Positions 24,571 to 34,295 of a stretch of DNA of 64,000 bases are shown here, piece by piece. Within the stretch, counting starts at the first letter, position 1; the number at the start of each line of letters is the position of its first letter. Both the position numbers and the translations under genes were made by a program. The notes beneath the pieces are model-generated. The model had not been told where the DNA came from. It did no database searches and was given only the letters and a program-made list of their open reading frames with translations. Origin of the DNA: Lautropia dentalis (lineage in GTDB: Bacteria > Pseudomonadota > Gammaproteobacteria > Burkholderiales > Burkholderiaceae_E); contig NZ_RRUE01000002.1 in NCBI RefSeq assembly GCF_003892345.1, forward strand, positions 567,655 through 631,654. Reading direction: 5' to 3'.

Positions 24571-26910
24571 TCACTTCGGCGCGGCTGGATTGCTGCGCCA
24601 GGTGCGTGTCACCGGCTGGCCGTTGTCTCCAGGGCGCGTATCCGTCACATAGCTACTCACGCGTTCCAGCGCCTGGCCATGCTGCCATCCGGAAGGCACC
24701 ACGAAAGTCGAGCAGATATCGCGGTTCAGGTCACGGGTCCGGCTGGGCAGGGCTGCCGTCCAGCAACGAGTCACCTGATTGGCCTCGGGACCGGGTTTCA
24801 GCGACATCTTCACGGTCAGCGGTTTGCCATCCTTCTGGCCCTGCCAGGTCATCAATGTCCCGAAGGGAACCAGCGAGTCATGGTGGAAGCCCTTCTGCCC
24901 GTCAACCGATGCCAGCACGCCCTCGATGCGATTGCTGGGGCTGTGGTCGTCGGGCTTGTCAGCGGGAGGGACATCGATGTATGTCTTCAGTTCGTTGGGC
25001 AGGAAGATCACCTGTTTGCCGCTTTGCGTGCCGGCGCGTAGCTTCAGCGACATCTCCAGGTGCTCGAATGAGGGTGTCGCGTTGTACCAGTTATCAATGC
25101 CTGCCTTCAGTTCGTGATAATAGGTTCCTTCTGCGGGGACATAATTGTCGGCGGCGGGACGGGCACCGAAATTATCGGCCTGGCTGTTTTCCCAGAGCTT
25201 GAGGCTGTCCGGATCAGGGGCCTTCTCGATGAAGGCGCCGGTGGGGCTGCTGGCAGCCTTCAGACGACCATTGTCATCATTGAAGCCGAGGTCCTCGTCC
25301 GGCAGGGAGTCGAAGGAGGCAGACAACAGTGCACCACTGATGCCTCGTTCGTTCAGCGGTACATCCGTGGTTCCGTCGACAATCCCTTCGGCGCGGTAGT
25401 TGGCGGTGCTCCAGGTGTCGGTGCTGCTGGATGTACCGGAAATGACGCCATCGCCGTTGTATGCCGGCTCGCGTGTTTCATGAACCACCTGTTCACCCAG
25501 CTTGACGAGCGCATCGCCGGATTTCCAGTTGGCCGGAATGCGCCACGCGCTGTGGATTTCCATGGATTCCGAACCGCCTGCCTTGAAGACATTCAGCGTC
25601 AGCAGGAAGGTGTTCGGCCCATCAAGAAGACTCATGTCAAGTTCGGCTCTATATTCCTTGTCTTCGGACTCCCATTGCTTGAAGCTCCCGTCTCGGTAGA
25701 TCCGCTTCTCTGCAGAAAACTGCGTGACGGAACTGTCCGGACTGCCCCAGGAAATCACGGAATTCAATACGATAGGTTTCCCCCCGTTGAGACCCGCCTG
25801 TGTGAATCGCAGGATATTGCCGATCGTCACCGCCTGTCCGGCTGCGAACTGGTCACTGGACAGACCTAGCTCCCATGTGGCGGCGTTGAAAGCGGCCTTG
25901 CCGGTCTGGCCAGGCTGGGCTTCAGCATGTGCACGATAGGTGTACGGCTGCTGGAATGCACTGTCGGTCGACGGCTGAATGCCCACATCCAGCTTCAGCA
26001 GGGGCTGCGGGTCCTCGCTGGCCAGTTTGGGTTTCGTGAGTTCAATGCCACCCTTTTCCGTGGGGATCAGCTCGCGGGTCGCATCCGTGGCAGGGGCCTG
26101 GTCCTTGGTGGTTGAATGGTCCAGCAGGGCTGCCAGGACCACGTCCGAGCGAATTTCCCGGTCATCGAGCAGTTCACCCAGTGCAGCGGTGGGTGTTGCG
26201 GCAGGTGTTGCGGCAGGCGTTGCAGCAGGCGTTGCAGCAGGCGTTGCCGCGGGTGTTGCGTCAGGTGTTGCGTCAGGTGTAGCGGCAGGTGTAGCGGCAG
26301 GTGTAGCGGCAGGTGTTGCAGCCGGTGTGGCAGAAGCTGACGCCGCGTCCTGGGTGGCTGCTGCCGTGTCCGCTGCCGGCGTTGTGGTGGTTCCTGGGGC
26401 AGCGGGTGTTGCGCCAGCGGCAGTCTCGGTTGCCGTGGTGCTGGCCGATGGTGTGTTGGCACCCGTGGTCTCTGTCGCGGAGGTTTGGGTGGATGGCGTG
26501 CCGGCAGCAGGGGTTCCGGTCGCAGCAGCGTTGGTCGATGGCGTGGCGGCAGCAGCAGTCCCTGCTTCGGAGGCGATCGTGGTGGGCGTGCTGTTCGTCG
26601 AGGGATCGGCTGCGGTGGCAGCATTGCCGGCAGTGTCAGCACTCGGGCGCGTACTCTCGTTGCTTGAGGTATTGCTTGCCGGGCTGCTGGAAAGAACCGC
26701 CGTGTCGGCTTTCTGTGTCAGCTGGGCAGGCTGTCCGGCATCACCCGATCCACTGCCGCCGCAGGCAGCCAGGGACAGCATCATCAGCAGCGCCAGAGGG
26801 CGACCGGGGTGACGGCGTGCAGGCGACGTGATGGGCGTGTGGAAGCATTCGTGAGGCGTACCGGGAGAAGCAGAGCTGGGCGAAGATGGAAGGAACGTGC
26901 GTATGGACAT
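24571..26910 (-). CDS. Large secreted lipoprotein, copy 2
   Basis: A 779-residue paralogue of 12502-14790, with an identical lipobox region (SLAAC-GGSG) and the same plan: signal, Ala/Thr/Pro stalk with about 12 ATPA-like units, then a 525-residue unrecognised domain. Most of the domain is almost identical to copy 1, but between NILRFTQAG and SMEIHSAWRI many residues differ (GKPIVLNSVISWGSPDSS against GKPLMFRAVSPGGRPDNS). Envelope location is inferred from the lipobox. Function unknown. Confidence 0.8.
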   Translation of the reverse strand: MSIRTFLPSSPSSASPGTPHECFHTPITSPARRHPGRPLALLMMLSLAACGGSGSGDAGQPAQLTQKADTAVLSSSPASNTSSNESTRPSADTAGNAATAADPSTNSTPTTIASEAGTAAAATPSTNAAATGTPAAGTPSTQTSATETTGANTPSASTTATETAAGATPAAPGTTTTPAADTAAATQDAASASATPAATPAATPAATPAATPDATPDATPAATPAATPAATPAATPAATPTAALGELLDDREIRSDVVLAALLDHSTTKDQAPATDATRELIPTEKGGIELTKPKLASEDPQPLLKLDVGIQPSTDSAFQQPYTYRAHAEAQPGQTGKAAFNAATWELGLSSDQFAAGQAVTIGNILRFTQAGLNGGKPIVLNSVISWGSPDSSVTQFSAEKRIYRDGSFKQWESEDKEYRAELDMSLLDGPNTFLLTLNVFKAGGSESMEIHSAWRIPANWKSGDALVKLGEQVVHETREPAYNGDGVISGTSSSTDTWSTANYRAEGIVDGTTDVPLNERGISGALLSASFDSLPDEDLGFNDDNGRLKAASSPTGAFIEKAPDPDSLKLWENSQADNFGARPAADNYVPAEGTYYHELKAGIDNWYNATPSFEHLEMSLKLRAGTQSGKQVIFLPNELKTYIDVPPADKPDDHSPSNRIEGVLASVDGQKGFHHDSLVPFGTLMTWQGQKDGKPLTVKMSLKPGPEANQVTRCWTAALPSRTRDLNRDICSTFVVPSGWQHGQALERVSSYVTDTRPGDNGQPVTRTWRSNPAAPK
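26188..26332 (-). repeat. 12-bp tandem repeat encoding about twelve ATPA-like units
   Basis: Same array as at 14116-14212 but longer and with variant units (ATPD). All units are 12 bp, so changes in number keep the frame and only lengthen the stalk. Confidence 0.85.
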
Positions 26911-27446
26911 GAGTGATCCTTGGCGGCTGTTAACGATATGGAGCCTGGCGGAAGGTCGCCAGCGCCGAAGGTCACTGTAGAGCGGTGCGTCTGGGCACTT
27001 CGTAGAACACGGAAAGGCTGGATGTATTTATCGGACAACGTTTTCATTCAGGCATGTGTGTGCACGCATACGTTCCGTGTGCACGCTTGCACGAATGGGC
27101 CTGAATGTATTTCACATGTTCGAGATCCTGCATGATGTCTGCCTGGAGAACGGCAGATTGTTGGTCATGCCTTGCAACGATGGTTGCAAAGAGTTGCATC
27201 CGGGCATCGGCGCTCCCCATGAAATTGGGTGGTACGCACAGACTTCACAGTGCTGCATGCAGCCGGTTGCTGTCGTCTGGAGCCATCTGTGGAAGCCTGG
27301 ATGACGGCGTGCCGATAAAAAAACCGGCTCCCGGGAAATGACGGGGGACCGGTTTCTTCAGGCTTGCAAATCAGCAGACTGTCGAAAAGAAGGCAGTCTG
27401 TCGGCTGCGCGCCATGCGGCACACCATGGTGCGTTCTGTCTGGGTA
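26911..27446. other. Conserved intergenic region, copy 2
   Basis: No gene is supported. It differs from 14791-15326 at only a few positions by eye and should hold the lipoprotein promoter. Confidence 0.6.
27317..27357 (-). terminator. Rho-independent terminator for polyol dehydrogenase
   Basis: The minus strand forms an ACCGGTCCCCC / GGGAGCCGG stem followed by a T-run, about 90 bp after the stop of the gene ending at 27447. It is the same structure as at 15197. Confidence 0.78.
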
Positions 27447-28859
27447 TCAGCCCGGAATCACGTCCTTCTGGACACGTGCCAATGCCTTGCGCACGGCAGC
27501 TTCCAGGCGGGCGTCGCCGGCCAGTTCCTGCCACAGCATGCGATCGGCGCACAGGGCCTTCACTGGATCGTCAGCCTGCACGATGGCGTGAGCCGCCTTC
27601 GGATCCATGCTTTGGTCGTGGTACTGGAAGGGAAGCTTTTCTGCATGCCAGCGCTTCAGGAATTCCAGGAAGAGGGCGGGCAGCACGGCCACCGAATCGA
27701 TGCTCTCGTTGCGGGCCAGCCGGTCGCGGATGGTGGGCAGGATGAAGCCCGGGATCTTCGAGAAGCTGTCGGCGGTGACGCGCTGGTTGGTGTCACGGAT
27801 GGCATCGTTGCCGAAGCGCTCCAGCACCATATCGCGGTAGGCTGTCAGGTCCACGGGATTGTTGGGACCCGACAGGCAGGGGATCACGTCGTCGGTGGCG
27901 TAGTCGAAGGCCAGCTTGCGCACCACGGCATCACGCGCGCCTTCATGGATGTACTCGTGTCCGCGCAGTGTGCCGCCCCAGGCAATGCAGCTGTGGGTGG
28001 CATTGAGCAGGCGGATCTTCGCTTCTTCGTAGGGATCGACCGAGGCCACCAGTTCGGCACCGACCTTTTCCCAGGCGGGGCGGCCAGCCGCGAAATTGTC
28101 CTCGATGACCCATTGCAGATAGCTCTCGGAGCCCAGGGCGGCATTGTCGTCGCGTCCGGTGGCGGCCTTGACGCGTGCCTTCAGCTCCGCCGGCGGGCGC
28201 GGCGTGATGCGGTCGACCATGGCGTTGGGGAAGCGCACGTTGGCGTCGATCCAGCTCAGGATGTCGGTGTCACCGATCTTCTGGGCGAAGTCGCGCAGGC
28301 CGCCACGCACCCGGTCGCCGTTGTGGCGCAGGTTGTCGCAGTTCTGCAGCGTGATGGGGCCGCCACCGGCCTTCTTGCGGGCGCGCAGCAGGGTGATGAG
28401 GGCGCCGTACAGCGTCTGGCCCGGTTCGCCTTTCTTCACGCGCTCCAGGTCGGCCTTCAGGTCGGGGAAGCTGGTGTCCAGATCGCCGTTTTCCAGCAGG
28501 TAGTAGCCGGCTTCGGTGACGGTGAAGGAGATGATGCGGGTGATCGGATCGGTGGCCAGTTCGGTGATGGTCTTCAGGCTGGCATCGTAGGGAATCACCT
28601 GGTCGATGGCCGTGATCCAGTGGTATTCCACCTTGCCGTGCGGGTCGATGGTTTCCAGCGTGAAATTGCCATCCTGGGCGGCCAGGGCCTCCAGCAGCGA
28701 GTTGGCATCGGGACGGATGTTGGTGCCGGCCAGCTGCCAGCCGGCCTCGCCCTGATCCTTCAGGCGTTGCAGGTAGACCACCTGGTGGGCGCGGTGGAAG
28801 TTGCTGAGCCCCAGGTGCAGGATGCGGCCAACGATGGGTTGGGAGGGAGATGCGGTCAT
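27447..28859 (-). CDS. Polyol (mannitol/arabinitol-type) dehydrogenase
   Basis: A complete 470-residue member of the mannitol dehydrogenase family. It begins the Rossmann domain with RILHLGLSNFHRAHQVVYLQ, and the catalytic K-x4-N-x2-H lies in EEAKIRLLNATHS near residue 296. It is highly similar to the gene at 4420-5841 and gave rise to the truncated copy at 15327. It oxidises a sugar alcohol with NAD(P)+; substrate not determined. No polyol transporter is adjacent; the only sugar uptake system in the window is the fructose PTS. Confidence 0.9.
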   Translation of the reverse strand: MTASPSQPIVGRILHLGLSNFHRAHQVVYLQRLKDQGEAGWQLAGTNIRPDANSLLEALAAQDGNFTLETIDPHGKVEYHWITAIDQVIPYDASLKTITELATDPITRIISFTVTEAGYYLLENGDLDTSFPDLKADLERVKKGEPGQTLYGALITLLRARKKAGGGPITLQNCDNLRHNGDRVRGGLRDFAQKIGDTDILSWIDANVRFPNAMVDRITPRPPAELKARVKAATGRDDNAALGSESYLQWVIEDNFAAGRPAWEKVGAELVASVDPYEEAKIRLLNATHSCIAWGGTLRGHEYIHEGARDAVVRKLAFDYATDDVIPCLSGPNNPVDLTAYRDMVLERFGNDAIRDTNQRVTADSFSKIPGFILPTIRDRLARNESIDSVAVLPALFLEFLKRWHAEKLPFQYHDQSMDPKAAHAIVQADDPVKALCADRMLWQELAGDARLEAAVRKALARVQKDVIPG

Positions 28860-28994
28860 GATGCGGCTCCTCGTTCAAGGCGATGGAATCTCGGACATCA
28901 GCGTGTCAGGCAGCGCGATGCGCCGCGCCAGTTTAACCATGTGACACGAATGGGGCGGCCTATACCTGAGCCGTCGTCAAGGCCGATCTCAGCG

Positions 28995-29267
28995 TTACAG
29001 GCAGCCCCAGGCGCGCTGGAATTCCATCCGGATCTGGAACTCGTGGTCGGCAAAGCCCAGCTCCTGTAGATGGTGCTTGATGTCCTGGGCGTCGATGTCG
29101 TGCGAGGTGGCGCGCCAGCGGGGCTTCTGGCTGGCCTTGCGGCCGGTCTGCTCGGTGTCGATGGCAAATCCCTGGGCCAGCAGCGCGGCCTGCAGCAGCA
29201 GGTCGCGGTGGCCCTCATGGGTGGCACTGTTGACGGTGGTGCGCAGGTTGACGAGCGAGGTGTTCAT
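28995..29267 (-). CDS. Small unrecognised protein downstream of YeiH
   Basis: A 90-residue protein with no signal peptide or membrane segment. The ATG lies 2 bp beyond the stop of the YeiH-family gene, so translation is probably coupled. Notable segments are SHDIDAQDIKHHLQELGFAD and FQIRMEFQRAWGCL at the end. I do not recognise the family. Its tight spacing suggests a role linked to the transporter. Confidence 0.65.
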   Translation of the reverse strand: MNTSLVNLRTTVNSATHEGHRDLLLQAALLAQGFAIDTEQTGRKASQKPRWRATSHDIDAQDIKHHLQELGFADHEFQIRMEFQRAWGCL

Positions 29268-29269
29268 GA

Positions 29270-30721
29270 TCAGAGCGCGTTCCAGAAGTCGGCGAACACG
29301 TGGACCGACAGGAAGTAGCCCACCGGCACGTTGATGGCCACGCCCACGGCAAAGGCCAGGAAGGGCTTGATGCCGACGGCCGTCAGTTCCCGAAAGCGCG
29401 TGGTCAGGCCAATGGCCAGGAAGGTGAGGGTGAAGAACCAGCCGCGCAGCGACTTGAGCGTGCCCAGCACGTCCTTGCTGTAGGCGGTGGCCTGGGCGCC
29501 GTCCAGCAGCGTGAGTGCCGCCGTGGTCAGCAGTGAGGCCACGAAAAAGCCCAGAATGAATTTCGGGAAGCGCCGCCAGATCTCGCGACGGTCGATGCGC
29601 TCGGCGCTGTCGCGTGACTGACGTTCCCACACCGTGACCGACAGGATGGCCACCAGGAAGGCCCAGATGCCCACGAACATGTCGCGGCCCACCACCTTCA
29701 TCAGCGTGAAAGCCTGTACGGCCGATTCGTGGCCGATGGCTTCGGCGGCGGCAAAACCGGCCGCATCGGCGAATTCCGAGGTACCGATCCAGGCGCCGGC
29801 GATGCCGGGTTCAAGGCCCAGCACACGGGCTGCCGAGGGCAGGATGAAGATCATGGCCACGGCCCAGACGATGACCAGCGAGATGGCTACCGAGACGTGC
29901 TGGGGACGGGCACGGCAGGCGCCGCCGATGGCAATGGCGCCGGAGACGCCGCAGATCGATCCGCCGGCAGCCAGGGTGGCACCGAAACGGCGATCCAGCC
30001 CGAAGAGTCGGGTTGCGGCGAAATAGATGCTGCCGAAGGTGACAAAGGAGACGATGAGCGCCTGGCTGATGGCGGCCGGGCCGGCCTGCAGGATGATCGT
30101 GAAGGGCAGGGTGGCACCCATCAGCACGATGCCGGTCTTGACGAAGTATTCGGTGCGCAATGCCTCGTGCAGCCAGGCGGGAAGGCGCACGGTGTTGCCG
30201 ATGGCCAGGCCGACGAAGAGAGCCACCAGCGGGCCTTCCAGCTGGGCAGCCTTGAACCAGGTGTTGCTGGCCAGCAGCGTGACCAGTACGGCCAGCCCAT
30301 ACAGCGCCAGCAGGCCCTTGCCGAATTTCGTGACGTTGTAGCCGATGCGGGCGGCGCCGATGGACAGCGGTACCAGCAGCAGCGCATACAGGTAGATGAG
30401 CGAGGGCAGCGCCTTGCCGAGGGCGGCCAGCCCTTCGCCGGGCGTGCGCCAGCTGCCGAACTTCACGGTGACGAGCTTGAGCGCACCGGATTCGCCGGCC
30501 AGCAGCGCCAGACTGGCCAGCGCCACCATGCCCAGGCCGATGAAGATGGCCCAGCCGTCTTCCTGACGGTACCAGGGCGGACGCGCTGCCGGCGGCTGCG
30601 TGTCGGCGGGTGCCGGGTCGCGCTGGACTGGCGTATATGATTCGCGGCCGAACCGTGTCTGGCTGCCCCGGGAGCCCGGGGCGTCGATGGCCAGTGAAGA
30701 GGACAGGGTATGGGGTTGCAT
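29270..30721 (-). CDS. YeiH-family putative sulfate/anion exporter
   Basis: A 483-residue membrane protein of the UPF0324/YeiH family, with a 65-residue polar N-terminal extension and then about 11 transmembrane segments. Conserved family features include GKGLLALYGLAVLV, FGATLAAGGSICGVSGAIAI and EFADAAGFAAAEAIG. Relatives are predicted sulfate or sulfonate exporters, on limited evidence. Gene order places the small ORF ending at 28995 directly downstream in the same transcript. Confidence 0.87.
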   Translation of the reverse strand: MQPHTLSSSLAIDAPGSRGSQTRFGRESYTPVQRDPAPADTQPPAARPPWYRQEDGWAIFIGLGMVALASLALLAGESGALKLVTVKFGSWRTPGEGLAALGKALPSLIYLYALLLVPLSIGAARIGYNVTKFGKGLLALYGLAVLVTLLASNTWFKAAQLEGPLVALFVGLAIGNTVRLPAWLHEALRTEYFVKTGIVLMGATLPFTIILQAGPAAISQALIVSFVTFGSIYFAATRLFGLDRRFGATLAAGGSICGVSGAIAIGGACRARPQHVSVAISLVIVWAVAMIFILPSAARVLGLEPGIAGAWIGTSEFADAAGFAAAEAIGHESAVQAFTLMKVVGRDMFVGIWAFLVAILSVTVWERQSRDSAERIDRREIWRRFPKFILGFFVASLLTTAALTLLDGAQATAYSKDVLGTLKSLRGWFFTLTFLAIGLTTRFRELTAVGIKPFLAFAVGVAINVPVGYFLSVHVFADFWNAL

Positions 30722-30838
30722 GATGTCGTCCCTGGGGGTGCGATGGCAGGGACGTTACCGGCGCGCCGTACCGGTATCAATGTGCGTTTTTGTAGTTAGG
30801 CGCTGCCCTCATGCCGTCATGCGCGGCATGCATGAGCG

Positions 30839-32158
30839 TCAGTCGCTGATGTCTTCCAGCGAGCGGCCGCGGGTCTCCTCGCCCAGCACCAGGATGATCA
30901 CGACCACGGCCAGCAGCACGGCGGTGAACATGCCGAAGATGTGGGCGAAGCCGTTGGCGCCACCCACCAGTGCGGCCACCGCCAGTGGTGCCACGATGCC
31001 GCCGATGCGGCCGATGGCGCCTGCCCAGCCGGAGCCGAAGGCCCGGAATCGAACCGGGTACAGCTCGGGGGTGTAGGTGTACAGCACGCCCCAGGCCCCC
31101 AGGTTGAAGAAGGACATGAGGGACCCCCACAGCAGGATGGTGGTGGGGGTGGTGGCCTGGCCGAAGAACCAGGCGCATGCGGCGCAGGCGAACAGGAACG
31201 AGGCCAGCGTGGCCTTGCGGCCGATCCGTTCCACGAGCACGGCTGCCGAGAAATAGCCGGGCAGCTGGGCCAGGATCATCACCAGCATGTACTCGAAGGT
31301 CTTGACCACGGTGTGTCCCTGCTCCACCAGCAGCTTGGGCAGCCAGGTGAAGATGCCGTAGTACGAGAACACGATGCCGAACCAGATCAGCCACAGCATG
31401 AGGGTGCGGCGGGCAAAGGGCGGCTTCCAGAGCTGTCCGAAACGGATGGGCTCATGGGTGGCGGTGGCGGCCACGACAGCTTCTGCCACGACGGGCAGGC
31501 CGGCCTGGGCTTCAAGGCGCGAGACCAGGGCGTGGGCCTCGTCCACCCGGCCCCGGGCCAGCAGGTAGGGGACGGATTCCGGCAGCTTCTTCCAGACCCA
31601 CAGGGCATAGAAGATGGGCAGCGCACCGATCCAGAATGCACTGTGCCAGCCGAAGTGCGGAATGAAGCCCCACGAGGCCAGCGCGGCGGCCAGCCAGCCC
31701 AGGCCCCAGAAACTTTCCAGCAGCACGATCAGCCGGCCACGCACTGCGGGGGGCGCAAATTCGCTGACCAGCGAGACGGCCACCGGCAGCTGGCCACCCA
31801 GTCCGAAGCCCACCCAGAAACGGCAGAACAGCAGGATGGGCAGACTGGGCGAGAGGGCGCACAGGCCGGTGGCGATGCTGTAGAGCACCATGGTGCCCAC
31901 GAAGACATTGCGGCGGCCGAAGCGGTCAGCGGCCCAGCCGCTGGCCACGGCGCCTAGCGCCATGCCCACGAAGGCGACACTGACGATCCACCCCGACTGC
32001 GCCGGCGTGAGCTGCCACTGCTGACTGAGCGTGGGCAGCACGAAGGACACGAGGCCCGTGTCCATGGCGTCGAACAGCCAGCCGACGCCGATGAGTCCCA
32101 GCAGCGTGTAATGGAAACGCCCCGTGGGCAGGCGATACAGGCGGGTGAGGATATCCAT
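30839..32158 (-). CDS. MFS transporter (organic acid:proton symporter type)
   Basis: A 439-residue, 12-segment major facilitator. Motif A appears as GWAADRFGRRNVFVG (about residue 75) and again as VERIGRKATLA in the second half. The sequence GWLFDAMDTGLVSFVLPTL near the start is typical of the aromatic-acid/nicotinate-type symporters. The ATG at 32158 was chosen over an upstream one because the homology starts at MDILTRLYRLP. Substrate not predicted further. It lies downstream of the lactate permease gene. Confidence 0.88.
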   Translation of the reverse strand: MDILTRLYRLPTGRFHYTLLGLIGVGWLFDAMDTGLVSFVLPTLSQQWQLTPAQSGWIVSVAFVGMALGAVASGWAADRFGRRNVFVGTMVLYSIATGLCALSPSLPILLFCRFWVGFGLGGQLPVAVSLVSEFAPPAVRGRLIVLLESFWGLGWLAAALASWGFIPHFGWHSAFWIGALPIFYALWVWKKLPESVPYLLARGRVDEAHALVSRLEAQAGLPVVAEAVVAATATHEPIRFGQLWKPPFARRTLMLWLIWFGIVFSYYGIFTWLPKLLVEQGHTVVKTFEYMLVMILAQLPGYFSAAVLVERIGRKATLASFLFACAACAWFFGQATTPTTILLWGSLMSFFNLGAWGVLYTYTPELYPVRFRAFGSGWAGAIGRIGGIVAPLAVAALVGGANGFAHIFGMFTAVLLAVVVIILVLGEETRGRSLEDISD

Positions 32159-32223
32159 AGGGCGGTCGAGGATGAGGGATGACGAGTCTGATAGAGGATA
32201 CAGCGACTGCATCATCCCTCATG

Positions 32224-32253
32224 GCCTCGGGGGCGTGTCAGGCTCCCCGAGGC
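32224..32253 (-). terminator. Hairpin after the lactate permease gene
   Basis: GCCTCGGGG and CCCCGAGGC form a strong stem 10 bp beyond the lctP stop. There is no T-run, so it may be an mRNA-stabilising or attenuating stem between lctP and the MFS gene. Confidence 0.45.
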
Positions 32254-32262
32254 GTGGGAGGG

Positions 32263-33906
32263 TCATTTCTGGAAGAAATGCAGGGACCAGGGCAGCACAT
32301 ACGCCTGCAGCACCGTGAGCAGACCCACGAAGACGCAGAAGATGAGGCTGTGCTTGACCGTGAAGCGGAACAGGTTGGATTCCTTACCTTCCAGACCCAC
32401 CGAGGCGCAGGCGATGGCGATGGACTGCGGCGAGATCATCTTGCCGGTGACGCCACCCGTGGTGTTGGCCGCCACGGTGAGTTCAGGCGTGACGCCGATC
32501 TGGTGTGCCGTGCTGGCCTGCAGCGAGCCGAACAGGGCGTTGGCCGAGGTGTCGGAGCCGGTGAGGAAGACGCCGATCCAGCCCAGGAAGGGCGAGAAGA
32601 ACGGGAAGGCCGCACCGGTTCCGGCCAGCACCAGGGCCAGCGTGGACGACAGGCCCGAGTAGTTGGCCACGAAGGCAAAGCCCAGCACCAGGCCGATGGA
32701 GAGGATGGACAGGCGCAGTTCGAGCAGCGTCTCGAAGAAGGTCTTGATGACGTTGGGAATGCGCATGTGCAGCAGCGCGGCGGAGATGAGGGCTGCCAGC
32801 AGGATGGAGGTGCCGACGGCGCCGAGCAGGTTCAGCTTGAATTCTGCGGCGTAGGCCGTGGGCTCGGCCACGATCGGGGCAGCCTTCATGACCAGATTGT
32901 GCAGGCCGGGCCACTGGATCTTGATGGTGGCTGCGTCGAGCACGTTCTGCAGGCCCTTCAGCGTCCAGAGACTGACGCAGACGGTGAGGATGGCAAACGG
33001 CGACCAGGCCTTCAGGATCTGGCCGGTGGTGTACTCGGCCTCATGACGCTTCGTGGGTTTCTTCATGCCGTCGAAGGTGAAGATCTCCTCGGGCTGCCAT
33101 TTCTTCAGGAACAGCGACAGGCAGACCAGGCAGACCAGCGCGGAGGTGACATCGGGCAGTTCGGGGCCGATAAAGTTGGCGGTGAGGAACTGGGTGACGG
33201 CAAACGAGACGCCTGCCACCAGCACGGCGGGCCAGGTCTGGCGGATGCCGCGCATGCCGTCCATCATGGCCACCAGCCAGAAGGGCACGATGATGGAGAG
33301 GATGGGCAGCTGACGACCGGCCACCTGACCGATGTGGTAGGGATCCAGCCCGGAAACCTTGCCGGCCACTAGGATGGGGATGCCCATGGCGCCGAAGGCC
33401 ACCGGGGCGGTATTGGCGATGAGGCACAGGCCGGCGGCGTAGAGCGGGTTGAAGCCCAGGCCCACCAGCAGCGAGGCGGTGATGGCCACCGGCGCGCCAA
33501 AGCCTGCGGCGCCTTCCAGGAAGGCACCAAATGAAAAACCGACCAGCAGCATCTGCAGGCGCTGGTCTTCCGTGATGGAGATGACCGATGCGCGGATGAT
33601 GTTGAACTGGCCGGTCTTGACGGTGATCTTGTAGAGGAATACCGCCGTGATGATGATCCAGGCAATGGGCCACAGACCATAGGCGAAGCCATAGAGCGCG
33701 GAGGAGATGGCCATGCCGGTGGGCATGCCAAAGGCGAAGATGGCCACGCCCAGCGCGATCAGCAGGGTGAAGAGGCCGGCCAGATAACCCTTCATCTTGA
33801 GGATGGTGAGGGCCACGAAGAAGAAGACGATGGGCAGCAGGGCGACGGCTGCGGTCAGCAGCGGGCTGCCACCGACGGCCGAGTAGTTCTGGATCCAGGT
33901 TTCCAT
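32263..33906 (-). CDS. lctP: L-lactate permease
   Basis: This 547-residue protein has about 13 transmembrane segments and takes up L-lactate (and glycolate) with protons. Family features are [20 protein letters not shown], then [20 protein letters not shown] (about 138-157) and [13 protein letters not shown]-like [19 protein letters not shown] (about 440). The start at 33906 gives the usual length and begins METWIQNY; upstream codons are not conserved. No lactate dehydrogenase or LldR gene is adjacent. Confidence 0.94.
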   Translation of the reverse strand: METWIQNYSAVGGSPLLTAAVALLPIVFFFVALTILKMKGYLAGLFTLLIALGVAIFAFGMPTGMAISSALYGFAYGLWPIAWIIITAVFLYKITVKTGQFNIIRASVISITEDQRLQMLLVGFSFGAFLEGAAGFGAPVAITASLLVGLGFNPLYAAGLCLIANTAPVAFGAMGIPILVAGKVSGLDPYHIGQVAGRQLPILSIIVPFWLVAMMDGMRGIRQTWPAVLVAGVSFAVTQFLTANFIGPELPDVTSALVCLVCLSLFLKKWQPEEIFTFDGMKKPTKRHEAEYTTGQILKAWSPFAILTVCVSLWTLKGLQNVLDAATIKIQWPGLHNLVMKAAPIVAEPTAYAAEFKLNLLGAVGTSILLAALISAALLHMRIPNVIKTFFETLLELRLSILSIGLVLGFAFVANYSGLSSTLALVLAGTGAAFPFFSPFLGWIGVFLTGSDTSANALFGSLQASTAHQIGVTPELTVAANTTGGVTGKMISPQSIAIACASVGLEGKESNLFRFTVKHSLIFCVFVGLLTVLQAYVLPWSLHFFQK

Positions 33907-34295
33907 ACAGGACGGCTCCGGGGTTGGGGGAGGCTGTGTGATGCAGCCGTGGGCCGGATGGGCTTTGGGGCTGCATGCCACCAGTGGGATCATGGGCAGG
34001 AAGCCTGATGGTCAGGGGTCTTCCTTCCCGGCGAAGGGTGGCGGCAATGTACAAAAGCCAACTGAAAGGGTCAATCATTTCCCTTTGTGTCCTGTGGCTG
34101 AAATTCCCTTGAAAAACAGGGGGATGGCGGATTGCTGGTGATGGCTAGGGTTAACCCTGATGAGCGGGTTGGACGTGCGGCGAGCTGGGGCAGGAGATTT
34201 GTGTCGCAAGGTGTGACGTGTGGTGGCAGCGTGGGCGGATGGCGGAAGTGCTGCGATACTTCGGGTTCCCCCACTCCTCCTTTTCTGCTCTGCCC
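33907..34295. other. Divergent intergenic region
   Basis: No gene supported. It should contain the lctP promoter. A dyad AAAGGG-N10-CCCTTT lies at 34065-34086. Nothing else stood out. Confidence 0.4.

Larger units (their letters stand above)
24571..28249. repeat. 3.6-kb direct duplication, right copy
   Basis: Counterpart of 12502-16129. Here the dehydrogenase gene continues intact to 28859, so this looks like the parental arrangement and the left copy the derivative. Confidence 0.88.
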
